Source of the DNA: Apus apus
Taxonomy: Eukaryota > Chordata > Aves > Apodiformes > Apodidae
Length of the DNA stretch: 64,000 nt
Direction: 5' to 3'
Assembly (NCBI RefSeq): GCF_020740795.1
Contig: NC_067290.1
Coordinates: 21,151,001-21,215,000, forward strand
Below the pieces are notes generated by a model, which was given only the letters and a program-made list of their open reading frames with translations, was not told the origin of the DNA and ran no database searches. Numbering within the stretch: position 1 is the stretch's first letter; each line of letters begins with the position of its first letter. Below, piece by piece: positions 12,301 to 24,300 of this stretch. Both the position numbers and the translations under genes were made by a program.

Positions 12301-15300
12301 CGTGGGGAAGCCTCCTGAAGCATCTCTGCGGGCACCACTGCCACAGGGCCCCACTGCTCAGCAAGCAGCAGCTCTCCAGCCTCACAGAAAGGAGTCCAGT
12401 GTTTTGCCAGACAGCCTCTGAGGGCACTAATCCTTTTTTAATTAATGACATCTGGATAGCTCCCTTTCCTTTCAAAGCCCCCTTTGTTTCTCCCACTGGG
12501 TGTGCAGGCAGGGCAGGGCAGCAGCCCACAGCCCCTGCCAGAGCTGAGCACACAGTGCCAGTCAGCTCCCACAGCTGCTGATGTTGGTGGCTATTTACCC
12601 AAATTAGTGTTTTTAAGAGGAAAAACTGGAAACAGAGTATCACATAACAAGATGTGTCTGGAGCTCAGCATTTCAGCTGTCAGATGCTGGGGACAGGCAG
12701 CAGGCACAGCCTGCGGTGCTGCCGGGCAGGCAGTGCTGGCAAAGGCAGAGAAAGCCCCCCCGGCACGAGGGCCTCAGCATGCTTGAGGCACTCGTGAACG
12801 AGACTTTAACTTAAAAACCAAGGAAGCAGGAGAACGGGGAGCAGGGAGCACAAGCACCTTCTCAGCTCAGCAGCTGTCCTGTCCCAACAGGATCTCCTCC
12901 CCACCTCCCAGTTCTCTGCAGTTGTTCTTTGCACTCCGGGTCCCAGAGGCTGAACACTGACTGGCCCAAGGGGACAGTGCTGGGGCAGGGCCCCTCAAGG
13001 CCAGGATGTTACCTCCAAGAATGTGGCTCGAAGCCCGTGCAGCTCCCTCTGCAGCGTAAACAAGGCACACCTCTTCCTGCCGGCGGCTGGCTCACCGACA
13101 TCTGGAAAAGAACGGGACAGGGGAGCTGGAGAGGCTGCATCCTCAGAGACTGCCTGAGGACAGAGTGCTCACTGTGTGTTTTATCCTTCAAACCTCAGTT
13201 TCTTCAGCCCTGTCCTGTGGAGCCTCAAGCATCCCAAACACCATTTGGCCGCTGTCCCTGCAGACCTGCGGCCAGTTTGAAGGCTACTTTGATGGAGTTA
13301 ATGCATTTCGTACCAGCCCGTGCAGGTCAGGCGTTTCATGCAGCAACACGTGCAGGTGTATTGCCAAGACCTGATGCTAGACTTGCCTCACCACAGCTTG
13401 CACCTCCTTGGTCTTTCTGCAGGGGTTTAAGTGTATTTTGGGAATGTGGCACTTCTCCATGCCTCTGGCACTGGGCTTTGGGGAGGGCTTTCTGAACAGC
13501 AAACACGGCAGGGAAAGGTTATGGGCAGGAAAGGCAGAGGGGAGAGGGCCATGGCTGTGCTGTGCTTGCTGTGGCTCACTGGAGACAGAAGAAAGTCAGT
13601 TTTATACTTGGATGCTCCCTGCTGCAGAGGGATGGTCCTAAACCTCCCAAGAGGAGAAAGACGAGTGCAGAAAACCACAACAGCAGCCAGTCACATTGAA
13701 AAAAACCTGTTTTAGTGACTGCGCCATGGATTGATCAAGCATGGCTTTTTGCATGTGAAGAACACAGGAGCATTACACAGTGCCCATTTCTGGCAGCTTT
13801 CTGACCCCCTTGGGTCTCAGTTTGTTGGGGCTTAACACACACAGTCTTACTAAACCATGGCCTTTCTGGGGCTTGCTCCCAGTCATCAAGTGCTTGTAGA
13901 TCCTCAGTCCCTCTCGAAATACAAGCTTGTTCCAGGCACCAACTACTCATTTGTGTGCACACATTCAGAGCCCACCAGAAGAGCTGAGGCTGCAAAGGTT
14001 GCTGAGGGAGAAGGGTGTGCCTGCCTGGCCAAGCTAAACCTGTCTGTGTGACAGCAGCCTGTCATCAGGCACCACTCAAGTCAATAGTGTGACACCTCCT
14101 CCTGCCCCAGCCCTCATCCCTATCTGCTGCTCCCCAGAAGCTTTTCATGGACAGTTGGTTCTGGAGATGGCCAGACACTGGTTTGCAGACTTTGAGGCAG
14201 GCTCCAAGGCTTTACACTCTTGTATGCAGGACTCCCCAGTCCCCACCCCGAGCAGCACAGCCCACAGGGGATGGAATGGCCCATTCAACAACCTCTGCTC
14301 GAGGCTGCTCTTCCATTTGTGCCTCACCTCCCACCCATAGTTTTCACCTCAGTTTTCACTGGCAGTCTTTCCAGGTATTTTGAAGCCAGTGAAAAGACCT
14401 CTTGCCCTGGGAATCCATAAAAATACATCTTAGAAATGGTCTTAACATGTGCACATGCACAACTCCCCTGTGCCTTTAATATCCAGAAAACCAGAACATT
14501 GCTCAGCTCTGTGCCAGCTCTCTAGAACAGATAAAGACATTTAAGTTTCCAGCCCAGACCACTAACAATCTGGCAAGCTCTGGAACTGTGTGAGATATCT
14601 ACTAACTGATGGGGCTTTTTTACTGACTCTGATCTTAACAAGTCAGACAGAAGCTGAGTATAGGCAAGGGACTATGGAGGTTGTTTATTTAAAATACAAA
14701 CATCTGGATTAAATCAGCACATTGAGACATTTCATTACACACGAGTCCCTCAAGAGCTTCTGACCCAAGGGACACCCTGCAGCACAGGTTGTCCCCACAA
14801 GGCTTCCTGGAGCAGCTGACACAAGGCAGGTTGGACCTTCCCACCTACTGACCTGGCACAGCACCTCTGCCAGCACCCTGGGAATTGCCTTCGAACTCCT
14901 ACTGTTGTCTCACCAGTTACACATTTACTCAGCCCAAAGAAATACAGTAAAACAGATCAGGTTTAACACAGCAAAGTCCCTGCTCTTAAATTGCTGTGAT
15001 TGTTTCACTTGAACAAACCCACTGGCACCAACAGCCCATCCTCACCTTGGGGTTATACAACTGAAGCTGAACATCCATTTCCTCAAGACCAAACAAAACA
15101 AGTCCTAGCCCTGATCTTTAGCCACAGACAGCTCAAGATGTGCACAGATGACCTAGCCATCAGCCCTCCCCTTTGTGCATGGCTTTAGCCAGGACCAGAC
15201 CACATGCCTTTGCAAGCAGGAGCTTCAGATCACCTTGGAGACTGTTTGCAGTGTACATGGCATGACTTGCTGCTCCTCAACACACGAATTTGCTGCAAGG

Positions 15301-18300
15301 CTGAAGCTATAGGGAAATATATGGGCGAAGCAATGTGTTAACTGAGAGGCTCTTCAAGGCCAGATGTGGCTCCCGAGATGGCTCCCAAAGCCCAGCCACG
15401 TCTGTGGGGAGGACAGAGCCATCCCTCACTCCCTCAGAAGTAGAGGGAGGTTTGAGGCACTCATTTCCATCTCTGTGCAGGGGCCAAACATAACAGGAGT
15501 CACTGCCTGTTTTCTGGGCTGCCTGGTCAGCAGGACTTCCTGCCCAGATATGGAGCTTCTCCTTGCAGCTCTGCTCCAGCTCCTCAAATATGCATAAAAG
15601 GAGATTTCTTTACAAAAAAAAAAAGACACAAGACCCTGCAAAACACTGGAAACCCACTAAGATAATGTGAAACAAATGTTCACCAACTAGTTTGACTCAC
15701 CTATGCCCAAGCCCACTTGGTAACATCAGTGTTAAAAGAGGAGTCACTGAAGTTTAAGATAAAATCTGAAGATATTTGTAATACCTTTTTTAAAAGGCCT
15801 GTGCCAACAAAGTGCTTGGAAGAAAAGCAAGTTCTGCTCCCCATGACTCGCTATACGATGCATTTTAAGATTCCTGTTTTGGCTTTTCGTGTCTTAAAGC
15901 ATTCTGGCTATTAAAGGAGAGAAAGCAAGTCAGTGCAGAGGAAATTCTTAGGTAGTGAAATGATAGGAAATTGAGGCTGGTTTACCCACAAAAACATCTC
16001 TGAACAATCTCGGGCATACGCCAGCAGCACCATGGCTCCCTGTTAGACCTGCCAAAGGCAGCGCCATCCCAGACACTGGTCAGTCCTCTCCATGGCTGGA
16101 AAACAGGGAGCCTGGAATGACAAGTGACAAGGGAGAATGCAAACACAGCTCCTTCTTGGTTTAGAGTTTAAGGACTCCTTTGGAAAGGAGAACTGAGCTT
16201 CCAAAGGAGCACTGAGCTTCCAAGGCAGGTCTGGCAAGATGGTGCCCTAGTTAGAAGTTACGAGCAGGTCTGGGTCCAGCTTCACCAGCCTGCTCCTTTC
16301 ACAGCTCAGCTGAGGCTCCAGAAGGTTCTTCTGGTGTATCATTACCCTCCAACCTGTCCAGCACACCTTGGCCAATGACCCTTTGCCAAAGAGTCTACTG
16401 AAGCTAGTTTGACAATTGAGTTTTTGTGAAGGAACCATCCAGCTGAAGAATTTGCTGACATCGCTTAAGAGAAACACTCATGAGTCTGGCACTTGGTTTT
16501 TGGCAATGCTTCATTTTCTCCCTTTTCTTTTGCTCTCAGACTGCTCTCTAGACCCTCTCTCCTCAGCTGTGCACAAGGCACAGGGTCAAGATGAACCTGA
16601 TCCATTAATTTTGACCTCCAGCAGCAGTATGCTACATGTCATGAGGCCACAGCACAGACTTGAAATGACAAACAAGGTGAAAGCTCCAGCTGCCAAACCA
16701 ATCACAGAACAGTGACAACTGATGAAAGGAGATCCTTATCTGAGCAGGATGCTTGGACCATACTCCCCTGGAAGACCTTTAGCTCTTATCTCCTGCAAAT
16801 CCAAAGCGACCTTGGTCTAATCACAGAAAGAGTCTGCAATAGCCCTGCAGAAAGGAAACCAACACCTTGAGAGGCCACGGTACCCCCTAGCAGGATGGTT
16901 TCACCATCAGCAGCACAGGGACTACACACCATGTGAAAACAGCTTCCACCAGAAGATGACATCCCCGGGTAAGCAGCAGCACTGGCCACCACGCTGCTGC
17001 TGGGGGGACACACCTGCAGGGCCACCAGCTCCGTGACTCGTCTGGAGTTGCATCCTCTGAGGAGCTCAGGCCTGAAAGAAGGTTCAGAGTTTTGAAAAAT
17101 TTGGCTAGTGTGGTTATTAATCAAAGACCTCTGAAGACCCATAAAGCTTCCCTGAACATACACCAGTGACGGGACATGAGGCAGGACTTGCTTGCCCCAT
17201 GTTGTGGTGCTCAGTGCCAGCAGGGAGCACCAGTGCCACCAGCACGGGTGGGTGGGTGGGGGCTGCAGGGTAGCCCCACAAGTGTGGGGCACTGCCTGTG
17301 GCAGCCCCTGCCCTCCAGCCTCTAAAAGGACTTCGGGACTGGCTGCCCCAGCAGGGACCAGCACACAGGGCCCTCCTGCTCCTGCAGAGCCTTCTGGATC
17401 CCAAAAGCACTTATTGCACAACACCCTATTTGGAGACTAAAAACGGCGATGGAGACACGTAACTACCTCAAGTATGTTTTCTCCTCCTTTTTAGGAAGGG
17501 AAGAGGAAAAGCTGGTTTCCAAAAAGCTACTACAAGTTCACAACAGCCCTTTGGAGCAGAGGTCCTCGTTTCACCCCTCCTCGAGGACAGACAGCTCCCC
17601 AGCACCCGTGGCAAGTGCAACACAAACCTTGTGGTGCAGGCTCTGGAGACCCTCACACAGGGCTGGCATTGGATACCCCACTCCCAGGAATCACTGCCAG
17701 GGCAGAGGAGAGCCCAAGGGAAGTGGTGGGACCACGTGGACACTTTGGGTGGGGTTCCTCCAGCTGCAATGAATTTTGGAGATTAACAACTCTAACTTTG
17801 AGACGAAGTGCCTTGAACAAAGAAAAAGGGAAAAGTCATATGATGCTCACATGGGTGGGACAGTTTCCTCAGTACAATTGTGGCAGAGTTGAGGGATGCA
17901 GATGGATAGCAATTAGCTTCTTGTCATGACTGGGCTATCGTAGAGCTACACTGCATAACAGGGAGCTCAACCTTCCGTAAGGATCTGCCGGGACTGGAGG
18001 GGTGTTCACATCTCCCAGAGGCATCCATATGGCAGCACAGGAAGGCTGTGGCTCTGGAAAAGCACATCCCTGTCAGTTAAGCTGGGCAGTATTCAGACAG
18101 GCTGCAGGAGACAAGGCAGCCCAGCCCAGCAGCAAAACACAAACACATCCAAGGGGCTGCTTTAGCTGAAGCAGGAATACAGCCAGACTCAGTGCATGCA
18201 AAAAACCCTCTTTGGTTGCATTTTCCTTCCTATTGTGGGTCCAGCAGGGCAGATTTGCCACAATTGTCTTGTTACAACCATGCAGTGCACCCAGCTGTCC

Positions 18301-21300
18301 CTTCTCAGCACACAGGCAGCTGTGTCTCTTCCAGGAAGGGTGGCTACCTAGGTGGGCTACCAGCCTGCTGGACCAAAGTGAGGGACCCATGAACACTCTC
18401 CTTGTGAAGTCCCCACAGCACATAACATCAGCTGCTGGCGGGAAAATTCTTCCCTGTCCTGCCCAGGGCCTTGGTGGCAGCAGCCTCCCTGCTCCTCCCT
18501 CTGCCAAGTGACCTGGGGCTGGCCACCCAAAGCAGCCCCCAGCCCCATGGAGACCCCAGACTGACCTGGGGAACTGCCCTGGCTGTGCCCAAAGCCTCCT
18601 CCAAAACACCTCACTTGGGCAGCAAGGCCAAGTGCCCTCTGCAAACCCACAGGGCACAGGAGCAGTGGCCAAGACCCAGCCTGGGACACCCACCTTAGGA
18701 GACTGCCCTAGATGTAAGGCCAGGCAGGACACTGCCATGCTAGCAACAAATGGATCCTCTGCTGCTCCCCCATATCTCCCAGTAACTAGAAGTACCCTAG
18801 TTCTGAGCCCATACTGCTCTGTACATTATGGGGAGTCTTAAATAAGGTATCCGTGTTTTAATAGCCATATATAGAAAAGGTCACCTAGGCCTGTTCTAGT
18901 GGGAGGTGTCCCTGTCCATGCAGGGGGGTCGGAACTTGATGATCTTTAAGGTCCCTTCCAACTCAAAAAACTGTGACCGTGATATTCTCTCTGAACTAAC
19001 AAGTAACCCAGTGTCAAGTGGTCTCACTTCTGTTTTCATTTCTTAATTCAGGCTGAAAAGCAGATGCACTGGAAGAAATAAGATTCCCAGTTGTCTGGTC
19101 AAATGACCAAGACTGTTCTTCCCTTCAGTGGTTCCTACGGTGGCAAAAGGTTCACACCACTTCAACAAACCTGAACTCACAGGTGAATGAGGTTCTTGGA
19201 TTCTCATCATTTGGCTGCTCTTCTCTATACATTCAAGTGCCAGGGCAGCTCTTGCTAGCACTCCTCAGGGCATGGCTGGGTCACTGCCTGCATTGCAGCA
19301 CAGCCCTCCTGGAAGCTGAGCTCTGCTTTCACCAGGTACAACAGAAATGCATGTAAAAAAAAATGAAACCTAATTTTTGTTGTGTCCTAAATGATGGTCT
19401 GGAATATCTGGCATACAAAGACATTGAAAGTTTGGCCTAAATGTCCCAGTAGGAAAGGCTGTGTATGTCTTAAACCTCCCCCCCCAGCTCCATTTAACTA
19501 CCTAAATAAGTAATTTTACTCCTGAAATACTGAGCTAAGGTCCTTTTACCATGCAGAAGAGCCCAAATCAACTCTCTCCTGGCCAGCAGAAACCTCCTTT
19601 CAAGAGCTTGGCCTCAAGCACCTTTATTTTTGGTCTGGATGGGCAATCTGTCCCACTCAGCATTTTCCTACATGGCTTTCCCATCTTGGAAGGCCTCTCA
19701 ATAAATTCCATGAGGAAGGGGATCACCTGCTTCTCATTAAACCTGCCTCTTCAACTTCTGGGGAAAAATTACCCCCAAAAGACATGACTGGAGAGCTGAA
19801 AAGTTCCACGTAGCTGTTTTGTGGAGTTTTTCCTTAGGATCCAGCACTGAGCATGGCCTAGGCTGAGTGTTGCTCCAGTGCAGGAGGAGCAGCTGCTCAT
19901 CTGACACAAGACTAGAGCAGCCAAGGAATCAACCTGCAGGCACCAGTGTTGGAGCCAGCCCTGCCCCAGCCTCTAGGGCAAGAGGAACCAATTTGTGCAA
20001 GGGCAAACAACTGCTTTTGTGGTAGCAAAGATTGTTTTGATTTGCTTTCTTCTCATTTTCATAGACAGAAAGCATCCATTGTAATCATGACCTGGAAGCA
20101 ATTTGTTTCCCTGCCAGGTTCTGAGCAAGCAGAGTTATCACACTGGCAGGGAAAAAAAAAAAAACAACAAACCACTTACAAAGAACTGTCTTTAATCTGG
20201 AACTCTCTCTGTAGGATTTAAGTCACCAGAGAATGAGTTGGTATAACCTGGAATACTGGAAGCACCTACTGATATTACACAGTATGAAGCTTGTTGCTTT
20301 TATTTCAGTAACATAAAGAGCAAGATGGGGCATTGGTATCCAACACAACTCTTTCCATGGAGCTGCCAGATCCCAACCTCCAGGATGACAGATACAACAG
20401 AACTTGAGACTCTGCAAATGCCTCACTCCTCCAAGAGCACATACTTGGCAGCATTCCTTTCCCCACTAACAATGTGTGAATTAATGATAAGGGCAAACTT
20501 TGAAAAACAAAATGAATAGCTTTTTCCACAAGCAAGACAGACCCTTGGTGTTAATTCCCAAACCAAACCAGGGAGTAGGTGTATGGGATGGGAAGAACCT
20601 ACCCACATTTAATTGAACTTTTTATCTTCTCAAGCTCTATTATTTGCATTTCCAGCTGAGGAGATGCAGCCACACCAAAGCTGCTGATGTGCCCAGAGGC
20701 ATTTTGCAGCAGGGCTGAGGTGTGCCTGGCCACCCATCCCTCTCCTCCTCTGCTGCACCTTCACTGCAGCAGCTCCAGAGGATCTGCCCACTCTCCTAAA
20801 CCTCTCCAAAGCCCCCAAAGGCCCATCCAGCTGTGCAAGAAAAAGGCTTGGTGTTTCAGAGGAAGGCTGCAGTAAACTAGCAGCCCCCTGCCACCTCCTG
20901 TGAAGTTGTCACCCCAGCCTCAGGGCTGTAGGTCTGTGGTCCCATCATGAGCGTCCAGACCCAGAACAGGTACTTTAAACTAGGAGCAATACTGCTGAGT
21001 GACTGTTACCCTGATGCTGTATTTAAGACACAGCTGGCAGGAGCTGGCTGTCCTCCTGCACACTCCCTGTTGTAGTGGCTCTTTGCTGGTCTAAGCAGAC
21101 TTGGCAGCACAGCTGACAGCAACACAGGGGATATGGTTGGTTTTTTCCACTTCATAATCTTCACATAAGTTACCCTCTCATACAGAGGGAAAATCAGGTG
21201 AGGTGCTTTTGGGTAATGCATCTCCAGGTCTTCAGAAAGAGCAAATGAATGTGTCCAAGTTCATTCTGTAGCTGGTGATGCCCTGAACCCAAGGCAGCAG

Positions 21301-24300
21301 GTGAAGGGCTGTACCACCTCAAACACTGGAAGGGCTTGGGCAACTGGCCACAGTGCTCTTGGGTAAGTTTGCTTTCCTGTGCTCCTCTGATAAGACAACA
21401 GGAGATTTTTCTTCTTCTGACAGGTTCCTTCCCAAAGAAACAATACCTGCAGTAACTTGCCAAAGACTATGTAAAAGCTTCTCCTGAAAGAATGTAGCCC
21501 ATTGTTGAGTACGGAAGGCAAGAAACCCCAGCATTTAAAGCCTCCAACAGACACGTGCTAGAAATCAATAATGATACCAGTCCAAAACCTCTGTGTCAGT
21601 TCCACCAACTGCTGTTACTGCACCCTGTGTTAGACTCAGGAAAGCACAGGCAGACTTGCAGGGAGAGCAAACCCAGCAAACCTGGGTCAGGGGCTTCCAG
21701 TAACTGAGTGCTGAAGCCAAAGGGTTGGGAGGAGGTGAGATGGTAAGAGTGACTCAGGCCAGTAACCAGCATCAGGAAACTCTTCCAAAAATTGCAAATA
21801 GCTGCCCCAAAATATTTCCCTTTCTCCGAGCCCCATCTTTAAAAGGAGCAATAGCTTCAAGCTAGGACATCTCAATACTTCTTTTCCTGAATGGCTGAAA
21901 TATAATATTTCCTTTTAAAAAGAGGAAAAAAACCCCTCAGTTTAAACAAACACTCCCAACATTGCCTCCCTGCAGTACAAGAGGGATTTTATAACTTGTA
22001 AACTGTGTTTTATGGGACTCGGTTTAGCTCCGAGTCCAAGTCCCAAAATAAGCTCTTTAACCCATGTGCTGCTTTATGATTTCATATCTATAAATACTTG
22101 CTCAGAGCTGAGCAGATTTCTGCATTAAGGTCCACATCTGTTTCCCCATGACAGCTGCAGCCACCTCCTCCCATGGGCTCCAGCACCCAACCCTGCTCCT
22201 GGAGCAGGGGTTCAATCCCACCAGTTCAAACCAGCTTTCAGGTGGGAGCACACTGGGTGCCAGACCCACTTCCCAGGCCATCAGCCACCCTTGTCACCCA
22301 CCCAGGGACCAACCCTAACATCCATCCAGAGGCTTGACACAGAAGGGACCAGCTTTTCATAATGCAACTAGAGATGTTGCAGATGTGTCCTACTTGTGGG
22401 CACAGCTGTTATTTGGGAGCTGAGCACTTCCCCCTGCAGCCAGGCATTGCCCCAGTGCTGCAGAGCATCCTGAGCATGGGCCATGTGTTGGGAAGCAGAG
22501 CTGGGGGCTCAGCCCAGTATCCTGCACCCCTTGGCTGAGGGACACAGCTTGTGACAAAAGGAATTAACAAGCTGAGTCTCCAAGACATTCCTCAAGTCTT
22601 CTGCAAAGCCCCAAGTTGTTAGACTTCACAAAGGGCAAGCTCCCAATCCCTGATAGCATGCCCATACACCCCTCCAGGTAGCTGGAGAGGAGCGAGGGGT
22701 GCAGGAACACCAGGATGGAGCAGGGAGGCTTCTGTGCCCCCGAAGAGCCCCCCCAGGGGCTGAGCACAGCAGCAGCAATGCTGTTGGCCCACCCCACAGC
22801 CCGCCTGCCTCGGATGTTTGCAAAAACCCCTGCTCAAGAACTGAAGCAAGGAAAAGTTAAAGAACCAAAATTTGTATTAACTGGGTAAACTTTACCTTGG
22901 CTTTCAACAGTGCTTTTAGCTTTGCGGGTTATTTTCCTCTCCTGACAAAAATGGACCAAGTTTAGTGAGAAAAGTACACAACTCCTGCAGCCCGCTGGGT
23001 CCAGCTGACCCCACTCCAGCAGCACGCCATGCCAGCCACCCTGCTTTATCTTTGTTCCCAGTTTTAGCTCTCCATTTAGAATTTAATCTAAACAACCCAG
23101 TTGCCAAACAGAACCCCGTCCCACTCATGCTGTTTTAATTTCCTCAGAAAGAATCCCATAATATGCTAGGCAAGACATCAACAATAATTAAACCCAACAG
23201 TGATTGAAAACCAAATTTTCAAGGCCCTGCAACAAGCCCTAATGAGTTCCAGACTCGCCTTCCCCGACTTGCTCAAACTGGTTGTGTGACACTGCCAAGC
23301 CAAATTAAAATTTGACAGGATTCCACCCCGTGCCCAGAAAAAAGTGCCCTTCTCAGGATTCAGGAAATTAAGCAGCCGTCTACTGCGAAGACGCCCGTTT
23401 GTCTTTGGACGCGTGTTGCTCAGACAGTGACCCAGGGGCTCTGATAGTTTATTCTTGTTTTTATTCTGCCATTCCATATCCCTTTGGAAGTGCAAACAAG
23501 CTGGGACTTTTCCTTTTTCACACTACCAAGCCCAGTTCCAGCTCAGGTGACAGAGGTGGGGCATCCTCTGCCCTCGCCCCACGCAGGGTGTCACGCTGGG
23601 CACTGCCACCCACCCGCAGCCACGGGGAGATCTCCCAGCAGAGCTACACCCTTCCACTGCAGGCAGCTTGTGCAGGTCCCTTCCCAGATTTCAGTGAAAT
23701 TGAAGAGGAAATCTTGTCCCTTGCCTTTCCACCAAGGGCAGCTCAGCGTCCAGCCACACATCTTGGAAAGGCTCTGATGGTTTCTGCACCCACATGACTT
23801 TGGTGCCTTTTAAGCCCTCTGATGCATCCCTGTGCAGCCTCACTGCTCCATCCCCTCTGGGTGACACTCAAGAAGATCCTAGGAGCTGGGTTTAGCACAG
23901 AAATGGCTTTCCCAGAGTGTATTTCTGCTCCATAGCACAGATCTGCTAAGCCCTCAACCCACAGCTGCCACCACCCATGAGAAAGGGTCAGTTCTCTTGC
24001 AGAATCCACCTCCACTCAGTGCCTGGTCAGAGCATCCTGAGGGCCATCAGCTGGCATCCAGAGGTGCCCTCCCCAGAGAAGTTGTGACCAGCAGCACCTG
24101 AGGAACACGCCTAAAGGTTATCAGCAAGAGAGACCTGCTGGCAGAGGACACATTGCTCTGCACCCCTGTGGAGGGCACACCAGAGGAGACCTTCCTGGCA
24201 GGTCCTCACCAAGCCCTGGCCACCCCCCACACACCTGTGGGGACCAGGGCACCCTGCAGCACCACACCAGGGGAGCCTGTCCCTGCCAGCAAGCACTGAT

